Positions 15,801 to 25,700 of a stretch of 51,953 nucleotides of DNA are shown piece after piece. This DNA comes from Spirosoma sp. GTDB lineage: Bacteria > Bacteroidota > Bacteroidia > Cytophagales > Spirosomataceae. The notes beneath the pieces are model-generated. The model ran no database searches and was not told the origin of the DNA. It worked only from the letters and a program-made list of their open reading frames with translations. The translations under genes were made by a program, and so were the position numbers. The stretch spans positions 1 through 51,953 of the forward strand of contig JACMPG010000349.1 of the NCBI GenBank assembly GCA_014377625.1, in the 5' to 3' direction. The first letter of the stretch is position 1. Every line of letters starts with the position of its first letter.

Positions 15801-18680
15801 ATGCGCGTTTTTCTTTCATTTCTCGTTGCCCTGACGACACTGGCTTACACGGCTTTTGCTCAAAAACCGGCCCCAGCTCCCGGCCTTTCGGTGGCAACCT
15901 TTGCAACGCCCCCATCGAAATACGGCATCCGATGCTGGTGGTGGTGGCTCAACGGGAACGTAACAAAAGCGGCCATTACCCGCGATTTGGAAGCCATGAA
16001 AGCGAAAGGGTTCAGTGGGGCCTGTATTTTCGATGCGGGCGGGGCCGAGCAGCGGGGCAACGCGCAGGTGCCCGAAGGACCCATGTTTAGCTCCCCGGCC
16101 TGGCGCGAATTATACCTGCACGCGGTTCAGGAAGCCGCCCGGCTCAATCTGGTGTTAAGCATGAGCATTCAAAGCGGCTGGAATCTGGGCGGACCCGATA
16201 TTACACCCGCCGAAGCCGCTAAACAGATAACCTGGTCGGAGGTGACGGTCAAAGGTCCCATAACGTATAAACAGGCATTGCCGCAACCAAAGACCAAAGA
16301 CGATTACTACCGGGACAGCTACGTACTGGCCTTCCCTCTGTCAGCCACAATACACACCCCCATCAAAGACCTGGCGGCCAAAGCGGGTATGATTGAACTG
16401 GGTGGGTCGGCCCCGGATACGCGCTTTCTGCTTACGGATACAGCCCCTCAGCCAGCAGAAGTCGGTATCCCGCAAAACACGATACAAAACCTGTCAGCGA
16501 AACTAAACGCGCAGGGCGTACTGGAATGGGACGTTCCGGCGGGAACCTGGACAATCATGCGGTTTGGTTATACACCCACCGGAGCTAAGGTATCAACGGC
16601 AAGCGGCCAATGGCAGGGTCGCGTACTTGACCCACTCAATCCGAACACCTTTACCCGCTACTGGGATACGCACATCGAACCGATGCTCAAACTCATTGGG
16701 CCACTGGCGGGCAAAACCCTCAACTACCTCCAGACCGATAGCTGGGAAGCGGGAGGGTGCAACTGGACCGAAGCCTTTGCCCAGGAGTTTCAGAAACGAC
16801 GCGGTTACGCCATCTGGCCTTACCTGCCCGTAGTGGCCGGTGAAATTGTGGGCAATCGCGACGAAAGCAATAGGTTTCTGACCGATTTCCGCAAAACCAT
16901 CAGCGACTGCGTGGCTGAAAATCAGTATGCTATATTTGCCGAACGGGCCAGTCGATACGGCATCGGGCTGCAACCCGAATCGGCGGGGCCACACGCAGGG
17001 CCGTTCGATGGGTTGAAAAATTACGGCTACAGCGAGATTATGATGAGCGAATTCTGGTCGCCGTCGCCCCACCGTCCTACGCCCGCCAACCGCTTTTTTG
17101 TGAAACAGGCCGCCAGTGCCGCCCATATTTACAACAAACCCCTGGTTGGGGCCGAGTCCTTCACGACCATAGGACCCCACTGGAACGACGTGATTTGGTC
17201 GGCCATGAAATCCAGTGCCGACCACGAGTTCTGCGCCGGTCTGAATCTGGTTTATCTGCATACATTTACCTGCTCGCCGAAGGAAATGGGCCTGCCGGGG
17301 CAGGAGTACTTTGCCGGCACACATTTCAACCCCAACGTAACCTGGTGGGACTACTCAACGGGATTCATTCAGTACCTGACCCGCTGTCAGTATCTGCTTC
17401 AGCAGGGAGAGTCGGTATCGGACGTGCTGTATTATTACGGAGACCACGTACCGAACATTGCCCGTCAGAAAGCCGACGACCCCGCCCGCGCATTACCTGA
17501 CTTTGATTACGACGTAATTAACGAAGACCGTTTGCAGGTCTTGACCGTCAGGAATGGCCGGATTACATTGCCGCACGGCTTATCGTACCGCGTACTGGTT
17601 CTGCCAGATCATAGGATTTTATCACTGGTCGCCCTGCGTAAAGTGGCGAAACTGGTACGGGCGGGCGGCACCGTTATCGGGCCAAAGCCCCAATCGACGG
17701 CCAGTCTGGTGGGCTATCCCACCAGCGAAACAGAACTCGAAACCACCGCTAACCAACTATGGGGAACGGGCGAATCGGCAGTGGGCGAACACAAAATGGG
17801 CGAAGGGCGGGTAATTTGGGGCAAAACGGCCCGCGAAGTAGTATTGGCCGACGGCGTTAAACCGGACGCGGAATTGACGGGCCAGACTGCCGGGCAGGTT
17901 TTCGACTATTTTCATAAAACCCTCGCGGGTGACGATTACTATTTTATCAGCAATCAAAACCCCGAAGCAGCCCGGCTTACGGCTACGTTTCGGGTTAATG
18001 GCAAACAGCCTGAACTCTGGGACCCCGTTACGGGCAACATCACACCGGCAACGGCTTTCCAGCAGCAGGATGGCCGGATTCGTGTTCCGCTGGCGTTAAA
18101 TCCATATGGTTCGGTATTCGTCGTTTTTCGTAAAACGATATCCGCTTCCCGTCAGGGCACTACAGAACTGAATTATCCGGTGTATAACCCAGTCGCTACG
18201 TTAAGCGGCCCCTGGCAGGTCACGTTCGACAAAAAGTGGGTGGCGGGTGGCCCCACTTCGGTCACGTTCGATACACTGGCCAGCTGGACGACGCGCCCTG
18301 AGGAAGGCATCCACTTTTATTCCGGTACGGCTGTTTACCACAAAACCTTCGATGCCCCCGTTAGCCCACCCGGTCCGCTCTATCTGGATTTGGGCAGCGT
18401 TCAGGATGTTGGCATCGCACGGGTACGACTAAACGGAACCGACTTAGGCATTGTCTGGACACCACCGTACCGGGTTTCGGTTGGTAACCTGCTCAAAGCC
18501 ACGGGCAATCAACTGGAAGTAGAGGTCGTTAATTCGTGGCGTAACCGGCTCATTGGCGACCGGGACAAACCCCAGGCGCAGCGACTGACACAAACGAACG
18601 TGACGGTGCGTCCCGATTGGCAATTGCAGATTTCCGGTTTGCTGGGGCCGGTACAACTTCTGTCGGAATCAAAAAAGTAA
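15801..18680 (+). CDS. GH106-family alpha-L-rhamnosidase-like glycoside hydrolase
   Basis: A 959-residue exported protein with a signal peptide (cleavage near AFAQ, residue 21). The N-terminal barrel has the GH106 hallmark WWWWLNGNVTKAAITRDLEA (residues 46-65) and AKGFSGACIFDAGG. Near residue 312 comes TDSWEAGGCNWTEAFAQEF, then LQPESAGPHAGPFDGL and SEFWSPS, where acidic active-site residues of the family lie. The last ~120 residues form a GH2-type sugar-binding jelly roll (FYSGTAVYHKTF, VRLNGTDLGIVWTPPYRV). GH106 enzymes release L-rhamnose from rhamnogalacturonan-type chains, and a calcium-assisted inverting mechanism is known. A second, quite different GH106 lies at 22766, which suggests two linkages of one substrate. 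The ATG follows the pseudogene scar by 13 bases. Confidence 0.85.
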   Translation: MRVFLSFLVALTTLAYTAFAQKPAPAPGLSVATFATPPSKYGIRCWWWWLNGNVTKAAITRDLEAMKAKGFSGACIFDAGGAEQRGNAQVPEGPMFSSPAWRELYLHAVQEAARLNLVLSMSIQSGWNLGGPDITPAEAAKQITWSEVTVKGPITYKQALPQPKTKDDYYRDSYVLAFPLSATIHTPIKDLAAKAGMIELGGSAPDTRFLLTDTAPQPAEVGIPQNTIQNLSAKLNAQGVLEWDVPAGTWTIMRFGYTPTGAKVSTASGQWQGRVLDPLNPNTFTRYWDTHIEPMLKLIGPLAGKTLNYLQTDSWEAGGCNWTEAFAQEFQKRRGYAIWPYLPVVAGEIVGNRDESNRFLTDFRKTISDCVAENQYAIFAERASRYGIGLQPESAGPHAGPFDGLKNYGYSEIMMSEFWSPSPHRPTPANRFFVKQAASAAHIYNKPLVGAESFTTIGPHWNDVIWSAMKSSADHEFCAGLNLVYLHTFTCSPKEMGLPGQEYFAGTHFNPNVTWWDYSTGFIQYLTRCQYLLQQGESVSDVLYYYGDHVPNIARQKADDPARALPDFDYDVINEDRLQVLTVRNGRITLPHGLSYRVLVLPDHRILSLVALRKVAKLVRAGGTVIGPKPQSTASLVGYPTSETELETTANQLWGTGESAVGEHKMGEGRVIWGKTAREVVLADGVKPDAELTGQTAGQVFDYFHKTLAGDDYYFISNQNPEAARLTATFRVNGKQPELWDPVTGNITPATAFQQQDGRIRVPLALNPYGSVFVVFRKTISASRQGTTELNYPVYNPVATLSGPWQVTFDKKWVAGGPTSVTFDTLASWTTRPEEGIHFYSGTAVYHKTFDAPVSPPGPLYLDLGSVQDVGIARVRLNGTDLGIVWTPPYRVSVGNLLKATGNQLEVEVVNSWRNRLIGDRDKPQAQRLTQTNVTVRPDWQLQISGLLGPVQLLSESKK

Positions 18681-18722
18681 ATCGGTATCTGCTGATTCAG
18701 GCCACTCAACTGCTCTGAAGAG

Positions 18723-20024
18723 CTACTTTCTCTCCGCAACTATCTCACGCAGTGAGTTTACTAATTTATCCAGATCGGCCAGCGTGGTATAAACGTGGGG
18801 CGTTACGCGAACGCAGCTTATATTCTCCCAGACGGTAGGCGACGTATTGATTTTATATTTGGCCATTAGTTTACCCTCTACCTGTGCAGGTGTCAGGCCG
18901 TCGATACTGACTCCGCAGATACCGCAGGAAAACTGCGATTTCAGGGACGTTGACAGGCTGACACCGGGCAGTTCCAGGGCTTTCGTTGCCCAGTAGTTTT
19001 TTAGATACCGCACCCGTTCTTCCTTCCGTTTGGTACCGATGGAGTTGTGAAAATTGATAGCTTCGCCAATGCCCTGCTCAATGGCAAAACTCCGGGTACC
19101 CAGCGTCTCAAATTTTCGTATATCCCCGCTTTTAGGCTGGCTATTGCAGAGCAGTGGCCATATTTTGGGTATCTTTTCTTTCTTTATCCACAGCATACCC
19201 GTACCCACCGGAGCCGACAAAAACTTGTGCAGGCTGGTGCCAAAATAATCGCAGCCGAGGTCGGGGATTTTAAAATCAAGCAGCCCAAATGAGTGCGCTC
19301 CATCTACCAGGACTTCGACACCGCGTTTACGGGCCATCTGGCAGATTTTTTGAACCGGCATAATCTGACCTACCCAGTTAATGACGTGTGTTACGTGAAT
19401 CAGTTTGGTTTTGGGCGTAATGGCTTTTTCATATTCACGAACGATCTGTTCATCATCCTCAATCGGAAATTTAAAATTGAGTTGATTATAGACAATACCC
19501 TCCCGCTGCGCCCGCTGCCGATATGCCTGAATGATGTTTGGGTAATCCTGCAAAGCTCCAATTACTTCATCTCCCCGCGTCAGGTCAAGCCCGTAAATTA
19601 CCGTGTTCAGGGCTTCGGTAGCGTTGCGGTTAATGGCTATTTCATCGGGCGGGGCACCGGCCAGCAGGGCAAGTTTTTCGCGCACCGGTTCACGACCCTG
19701 GTCCAGAATTCGCCACATGTAATAGGACGGCCCCTGATTGATAAGTTGATTATACCGCTCAAGGGCCTGTTCTACCAATAATGGCGAGGGCGAAACGCCC
19801 CCATTATTGAGAATTATAATACTGGAGGAGGAAGCCGTATAGCTCTGCTGAATGGTGTTCCAGTACGCTTCGTCGGCGGCTACTTCCTGCGGACTAAGGT
19901 GTTGTACGCGCTGGCTGGCAGCGGCCCGGTTTGCGGCCTGCGTGGCCCCCAGAAGATTATTGACAGAGAACGTGCTCCCGGCAACTGCCAGTTTTTTTAC
20001 GAAGTTTCGGCGGGTAGAAGGCAT
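18723..20024 (-). CDS. Tat-exported class V aminotransferase-like PLP protein
   Basis: A 433-residue member of the aminotransferase class V/cysteine desulfurase family, closest in pattern to isopenicillin-N epimerase-like proteins. The PLP features are present: Asp241 and His244 in EVLVDGAHSFGLLDF, and the Schiff-base Lys267 in GTSLHKFLSAPVGTG. The N-terminus is a twin-arginine signal (STRRNFVKKLAVAGSTFSVN) followed by an Ala-rich stretch, so the enzyme appears to be folded with its cofactor inside the cell and then exported, which is uncommon for PLP enzymes. There is no persulfide-loop Cys arrangement typical of IscS. It sits, in opposite orientation, between the rhamnosidase and the AraC regulator; a link to glycan use is possible but unproven. 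Confidence 0.8.
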   Translation of the reverse strand: MPSTRRNFVKKLAVAGSTFSVNNLLGATQAANRAAASQRVQHLSPQEVAADEAYWNTIQQSYTASSSSIIILNNGGVSPSPLLVEQALERYNQLINQGPSYYMWRILDQGREPVREKLALLAGAPPDEIAINRNATEALNTVIYGLDLTRGDEVIGALQDYPNIIQAYRQRAQREGIVYNQLNFKFPIEDDEQIVREYEKAITPKTKLIHVTHVINWVGQIMPVQKICQMARKRGVEVLVDGAHSFGLLDFKIPDLGCDYFGTSLHKFLSAPVGTGMLWIKKEKIPKIWPLLCNSQPKSGDIRKFETLGTRSFAIEQGIGEAINFHNSIGTKRKEERVRYLKNYWATKALELPGVSLSTSLKSQFSCGICGVSIDGLTPAQVEGKLMAKYKINTSPTVWENISCVRVTPHVYTTLADLDKLVNSLREIVAERK

Positions 20025-20202
20025 CGATGTGATGTTTGCTGTACAGCAATTCCAGTTGACTTTTTCAGTATGGACAGGAATTCACTGCACCGGTTTTTTT
20101 TGATAAAACTATAAGAAAAAAGGGATTACAGTACATTCCTGAACCTATTGACTGGTAAACGCAGTCATGCCTTACTAAGTCAAATCATCCATATAAAGAC
20201 CA

Positions 20203-21120
20203 TCACGTGGAGGCTATTCCATGTTTGCTGTTCCATTTTGCCCGAAATTCGGTGGGTGACAGATCTGCCTTCTTCTTAAAAATTCTGGAAAAGTAAAACA
20301 ATGACTCGAAGCCGGTTTGATAGGCAATTTCCGAAACCGAGAGGTCAGTTTCCTGAAGCATCTGCATCGCTTTTTCTATTTTTAGATTCAGGTGGTATTG
20401 CCCCGGTGCGACCCCCATCACCTCTTTGAACGACTTCCTGAGCCATACGTAGCTGACGTTTTTTTCCTGCGCCAGCGTCTTGAAGTCGATTTCTTTATTC
20501 CAGTTTCCCTGCACCTGATAGCGGACCTGATGCACAAGTTGTTCGCGTTGAGTTCGGCTGCTATCACCCATCAGGGCAGACGTATATACCAGACCCAATA
20601 ACTGAATAACCTGACAGGTTGCAATCTGCTGATAGGCAATTCCTTCATATTTGAGCGTATCAGTCAGGCGGGTAAACACATTCAGTAGCTCAGCCCGCAG
20701 GTCGATTCGCATTAACGGTAACTGCGGACTAAAGCACTCCTGCCGCATCAGATATTCGGCATAATGGCCCCGGAAACCAACCCAGAATTCTTCCCAGCCG
20801 GTGTCGTATGAGGGTTTAAATCGGTGCCAGACTCCGGGATAAAGTAGAAACGCCGTGCCCCCTTCCACCAACGTACATGAAACGTATTCTGATTCGAAAA
20901 CGCCCTGACCATTAGCGATGTATACCAATTGAAACTCATCCAACGTTCGGCCCTGGTTCCAGTCAAAACAGTACTGGTTTGGATGATTTGGGTCGGGGTA
21001 TTCTTTTTTGGGCAGATGGATATTGTGCCCGATAGTCAAGATATCGACTCCCCAACTGGGTGTCTGCTCGGCTAATGCCTGTAACTGTACTTCGTCAAAA
21101 TACCGTCGGTAGAGTTCCAT
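20203..21120 (-). CDS. AraC-family transcriptional regulator
   Basis: A 305-residue DNA-binding regulator. The N-terminal half is a cupin-like sugar-sensing domain (YVSCTLVEGGTAFLLYPGVWHRF). The C-terminal ~95 residues carry two helix-turn-helix motifs: FKTLAQEKNVSYVWLRKSFK, then DLSVSEIAYQTGFESLFYFS followed by FKKKADLSPTEFR, the AraC signature. I chose the ATG at 21120; an upstream TTG at 21138 is less likely. It is divergent from the isomerase gene and embedded in the rhamnosidase/SusC-D locus, the usual place for a local activator. Candidate target sequences are the related elements at 21130-21202 and 25921-25993. Confidence 0.88.
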   Translation of the reverse strand: MELYRRYFDEVQLQALAEQTPSWGVDILTIGHNIHLPKKEYPDPNHPNQYCFDWNQGRTLDEFQLVYIANGQGVFESEYVSCTLVEGGTAFLLYPGVWHRFKPSYDTGWEEFWVGFRGHYAEYLMRQECFSPQLPLMRIDLRAELLNVFTRLTDTLKYEGIAYQQIATCQVIQLLGLVYTSALMGDSSRTQREQLVHQVRYQVQGNWNKEIDFKTLAQEKNVSYVWLRKSFKEVMGVAPGQYHLNLKIEKAMQMLQETDLSVSEIAYQTGFESLFYFSRIFKKKADLSPTEFRAKWNSKHGIAST

Positions 21121-21129
21121 ATCAAAACA

Positions 21130-21202
21130 GCCAAACAATTAATCAAAATGTCTATTGGAAGGATTCTTGCCAAAATTTTACTTTTGTCCTGAATTATACA
21201 AT
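21130..21202 (+). promoter_or_regulatory. Shared promoter/operator element, isomerase copy
   Basis: This 73-base stretch aligns without gaps to 25921-25993 upstream of susC, with about 52 identical positions. The best-kept core is AATCAAAATGTCTATTG (21141-21157) against AACCAAAATGTCCATTG. The end TTATACAAT against TTATGCAAT is also kept. It ends 55 bases before the isomerase ATG and overlaps the 5' region of the divergent araC gene, which suits binding by that regulator. Confidence 0.55.
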
Positions 21203-21256
21203 CCAAAGTCACATCTATCGGTCAATCTACTGTATACCACTATTCATTGATCCAAA

Positions 21257-22735
21257 ATGAGTACCGTTACTACCTCATCGCTTGTATTTTATGATAACGG
21301 CATAGCCACAAACTCCCCCATGCGGGTGGGGCTGTTCGGCATCGGCCTGGACGTCTACTGGCCACAGTTCGACGGGTTGGAAAGCCGCCTGACCGGTTAT
21401 CTTGAGCAGGTGGCGGGTAAACTGGCGCGGTCTCATGCACAGGTCGTCAACCTCGGCCTGATCGATACGCCCGAAAAAGCCATGCAGGCGGGCCACCGCT
21501 TCCGGCGGGCCGATATAGACATTCTGGTTATCTATGTTACGACCTACGCCCTCTCGGCCACGGTGCTGCCGGTGGTGCAGCGGGCCAACGTGCCGGTGCT
21601 GTTGCTCAATCTCGCCCCCGAAGCGGCTATCGACTACGCCCGGTTCAACCAGCTTAACGATCGCACCCGCATGACGGGCGAGTGGCTGGCCTACTGCTCA
21701 GCCTGCCCGGTACCTGAGATCGCCAATGTTTTTCGGCGGGCCGGGATTCCGTTCCACCAGATAACCGGTATGCTGCACAACGACCCTGACTGCTGGCAGG
21801 AAATTGATGAATGGATTGAAGCGGCCCACGTAAAAAACGTGATGGCCCACAACTGCTTAGGGCTGATGGGCAATTATTACAGTGGGATGCTCGACATCTA
21901 TTCTGACCCAACGCTGCAGCTCATCACCTTTGGCGGGCAGATAAAAATTCTGGAAGTCGATGAACTATCAGCCCTCAGAGAAGCCGTTTCGGCACCCGAA
22001 ATTCAGGAACGCGTTGCGCTGTTTTATGACCAGTTTGAGGTACAATCCGACTGCTCGCGGGCCGAACTGGAGCGGGCTGCCTGCACTTCGGTTGCGCTGG
22101 ATCAGTTGGTTGAAAGGCATGGGCTAGGGTCGCTGGCGTACTATCACAAAGGCAGCGGTAATGTGAGTAACGCTGATACAATGAGTTCGATTATTCTGGG
22201 TACTTCGCTGCTGACGGGGCGGGGTATTCCGGTGGCGGGCGAGTACGAGATCAAGAACGCGCAGGCCATGAAAATTATGGACAGCTTCGGGGTGGGTGGC
22301 TCGTTTACCGAATATTACGCCATGGATTTCACTGACAACGTAGTGCTGATGGGCCACGACGGACCGGGACACGTTCAAATTGCGCAGGGTCAAACCAAAG
22401 TAAAACCGCTGCAGGTGTACCACGGCAAGGTAGGCGCGGGGCTATCGGTGGAGATGTCGGTACAAACGGGGCCGGTCACGCTGCTGTCGGTGGTAGAAGA
22501 CGGTCGGGGTAAGTTGTTTTTACTGATGGCCGAAGGTGAATCCGTAGCAGGGCCGATTCTGGAGATTGGCAATACCAACAGCCGGTACCGTTTTTCGGTG
22601 GGGGCACGGCAGTTCGTCAACAACTGGAACAGCCACGGCCCGGCCCACCACTGCGCCGTTGGCGTTGGCCACATCGCGTCAAAACTAAAGAAATTAGGCA
22701 GCCTGCTTCAAATTGAGACGATACAGGTGTGCTGA
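21257..22735 (+). CDS. L-fucose/L-arabinose isomerase family protein
   Basis: A 492-residue cytoplasmic protein with the three-part fold of the fucose/arabinose isomerase family. It has RVGLFGIGLDVYWPQFDGL at the N-terminus, HNCLGLMGNYYSGMLD near residue 195, GEYEIKNAQAMKIMDSFG near 328 (a metal-ligand Glu is expected here) and NWNSHGPAHHCAVGVGH near the end. Members interconvert aldoses and ketoses with a divalent metal. The exact sugar cannot be read from the sequence; in this rhamnosidase locus L-rhamnose, L-fucose or L-arabinose are plausible. An alternative ATG at codon 22 (MRVGLFG) may be the true start. The gene is divergent from araC and carries the shared upstream element. It is followed after 30 bases by the second GH106 gene, so the two probably form an operon. 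Confidence 0.82.
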   Translation: MSTVTTSSLVFYDNGIATNSPMRVGLFGIGLDVYWPQFDGLESRLTGYLEQVAGKLARSHAQVVNLGLIDTPEKAMQAGHRFRRADIDILVIYVTTYALSATVLPVVQRANVPVLLLNLAPEAAIDYARFNQLNDRTRMTGEWLAYCSACPVPEIANVFRRAGIPFHQITGMLHNDPDCWQEIDEWIEAAHVKNVMAHNCLGLMGNYYSGMLDIYSDPTLQLITFGGQIKILEVDELSALREAVSAPEIQERVALFYDQFEVQSDCSRAELERAACTSVALDQLVERHGLGSLAYYHKGSGNVSNADTMSSIILGTSLLTGRGIPVAGEYEIKNAQAMKIMDSFGVGGSFTEYYAMDFTDNVVLMGHDGPGHVQIAQGQTKVKPLQVYHGKVGAGLSVEMSVQTGPVTLLSVVEDGRGKLFLLMAEGESVAGPILEIGNTNSRYRFSVGARQFVNNWNSHGPAHHCAVGVGHIASKLKKLGSLLQIETIQVC

Positions 22736-22765
22736 TATTAATGCCCTTCCTGGCTACCCTTTTTT

Positions 22766-25700
22766 ATGACCCGCAAAAAATTCCCCATCATCATCATCGG
22801 CTTATGCTGGCTTCTGTTCGTATTACTGGCCGTTCAGAAACATCAGCCGGAGCCGTCCGTTTGGCAAACGGATACAACCGATGTAGACCGACTTCGCACG
22901 GGTTTTGTTAACCCGCCAGATTCCGCCCGGCCGGGGGTATACTGGTACTTCATGGACGGCAATCTCTCGCAGGAAGGAATGATGAAGGACCTGGAATCAA
23001 TGAAACAGGCCGGTATCGGGAAAGTCGTTTTTCTGGAGGTCAACGTAGGTGTGCCGCGCGGTCCGGTTGATTTTCTGAGCGATCAGTGGCTCGTTTTGTT
23101 CAAACACGCTGTTCGTGAAGCCGAACGATTGGGTATTGACATTGTGCTGGGCGTGGGGCCGGGCTGGACGGGCAGCGGTGGCCCGTGGGTAGAACCCAGC
23201 CAGTCGATGCAACATCTGGTAGCCAGTTCAACCGAGGTAACCGGCCCGGCCAGCCACACCCTGAACCTGCCCGTAGCTAAACCCAAAAAGCCTTATTTTG
23301 GGGAAGGTGGGTTTACCCCGTCCCTAAAAAAACAATGGGAAGCCTTTTATCAGGACGTGGCCGTACTGGCGTTCCCAACGCCGGCAACCCGGCACCCGCT
23401 GCCCGACAGTGACGAAAAAGCACTGTATTACCGGGCACCCTATTCGTCCGTGAAAGGCACTAAACCGTATCTGTTTCCTGCCTCACCCGACTGGGCAGGC
23501 ATGAACCTCGCGGCAACGTCGCGCAAGAATGTTGTTGATCTGACTGACAAACTCCGGCCCGACGGTACGCTGGCCTGGCAGGTCCCGGCTGGCAACTGGA
23601 CGGTCATGCGTTTCGTTTCCCGTAACAACGGAGCCGTTACCCGCCCAGCTCCGATGCCCGGCCTGGGGTTCGAATCCGACAAGTTCGATACAACAGCCCT
23701 CAATGCGCACTTAGACCGCTACGTCGGCAAAATCCTGCGCTACGTAGGACCCCGAAAGCCGGGTAGCAGCGGTGGGCTGACGCGTCTGCATATGGACAGC
23801 TGGGAAATGGGCGCGCAAAACTGGACCGCCCACTTCCGGCAGGAATTTATTCGACGACGGCACTATGACCCCCTGCCCTATTATCCGGTTTTTACGGGTG
23901 TCGAGATAGAGAGCCGGGCAATCAGTGAGCGGTTTCTGTGGGATGTGCGGCAAACGGCTCAGGAACTGGTTGTGGACAACCACGCTAACCACCTCAAACG
24001 ATACGCGCATCGGCATGGAATGGCGTTATCCATTGAACCATATGACATGAACCCAACGGCGGATCTGGAGCTGGGCAGCGTAGCCGATGTGCCAATGGCC
24101 GAGTTTTGGAGCAAAAACTATGGGTATGCTACGGCATTTAGCTGTTACGAAGCCATCTCGATTGCTCACGTTAATGGTCAGGCGCAGGTACCCGCCGAAG
24201 CCTTTACTGCCGAACGCGCCGAAGCCTGGAAACAATATCCGGGCGCTATGAAAAACCAGACCGACTGGGCTCTGGCGGCTGGCATCAATCAGTTCTTTTT
24301 CCATACGTTTCAGCATCAGTCCCTTAACGACAGCCTGAAACCAGGCATGACTATGGGGCCGTATGGCGTGCATTGGGACCGGAACCAAACGTGGTGGCCT
24401 ATGGTGGGAGCCTACCATCGCTATTTGTCGCGCTGTCAGTTTATGCTTCAGCAGGGCCGCCCGGTGGCGGATATCCTTTACCTGACACCCGAAGGAGCAC
24501 CCCACGTTTTTCGGGCACCGGCGTCGGCCCTGACGGGCGATGCATTTATCCCCGACCGGCGGGGCTACACGTTTGACGGTTGTGCACCGGGGCAGTTGTA
24601 CCGGGCCACGGTCAAAAACGGGCAAATTGTTTTTCCCGGAGGTGCCACGTACCGATTGCTGGTATTGCCCGCCTGGCCAACGATGTCGCTGACGTTGCTC
24701 AAAAAAATTCAATCGCTGGTAAAGGCGGGAGCGACGGTAGTCGGCTGCCCGCCCCGCCAAACGCCCGGCCTAACCGATTATGCCCGGGCCGACCAGCAAC
24801 TACGGGCCACAGTGGTCGAGGTGTGGGGGGGTAGTAAGGAACCTGTCTCACCAGTTAGGCGTCCATATGGTCAGGGCTTTATTCACTGGGGTGGTGCTGT
24901 TTGTCGGCCCGATACCCAGTCGCTATACCCGACTTACGCGCAAACGGCTGCCGTACTGAAAAAGGCGGGGGTGATCGAGGACTTCGTAGCATCCGTCCCC
25001 ATGCGTTACCTGCACCGGCAGGCAAACGCGTATGACCTGTATTTCGTCAGCAATCCGTCTGGCAATCCGGTTAAGGCCAACTGCCAGTTTCGGACGACCA
25101 GGGGGAAGCCGCAACTTTGGGACCCGCTGACGGGCCATACAAAACCGCTGCCTCAGTTCACCGTCAGTAACGGCTACACTACCGTGCCGCTTCAGTTCGA
25201 TGCCTACCAAAGTTACCTGCTCGTGTTTGCTGCCGAAACAGAACGCCCGCTGATAGCAACCCTGAACGTTCCCCGCATAACAGCGACAACTCCGCTGACT
25301 GGTTCCTGGACGGTAGCCTTCGATCCGCGGTGGGGTGGGCCACCCGCCGTTGTCTTCGATAAACTCACCGACTGGACGCTGAATACCAATCCGGGTATCC
25401 AGTATTATTCAGGCATTGCCACGTACAGGCAGACGTTTGATTACCCAGCCAGCCGTCGGCTAAAGAACCACCGCGTTTCACTGGATTTGGGTAGGGTAAA
25501 TCAGTTGGCTAAGGTATCGCTGAACGGCCGTGAAGTTGGGGTAGTCTGGACGGCTCCCTGGCGTGTAGATATCACGGATTTGCTTAGGGAAAAAGATAAC
25601 AAATTGACAATCGAGGTGGCCAACTTATGGGTTAACCGACTGATTGGCGATGAGCAGTTACCCGACGATGGTGTTAAAAAGAATCAGTGGCCGGACTGGT

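Noticed and set aside
16593-17324. A 243-residue open frame on the minus strand
   Set aside because: It is antisense to the active-site region of the first GH106 gene and has no start context or recognisable domain.
23665-23690. GGGTTCGAATCCGAC, similar to a tRNA T-loop
   Set aside because: It lies inside the second GH106 coding region (read GLGFESDKF), and no acceptor stem, anticodon arm or D-arm can be built around it.
24026-24760. A 244-residue open frame on the minus strand
   Set aside because: It is a shadow of the second GH106 gene, Arg/Gln-rich without any family pattern.
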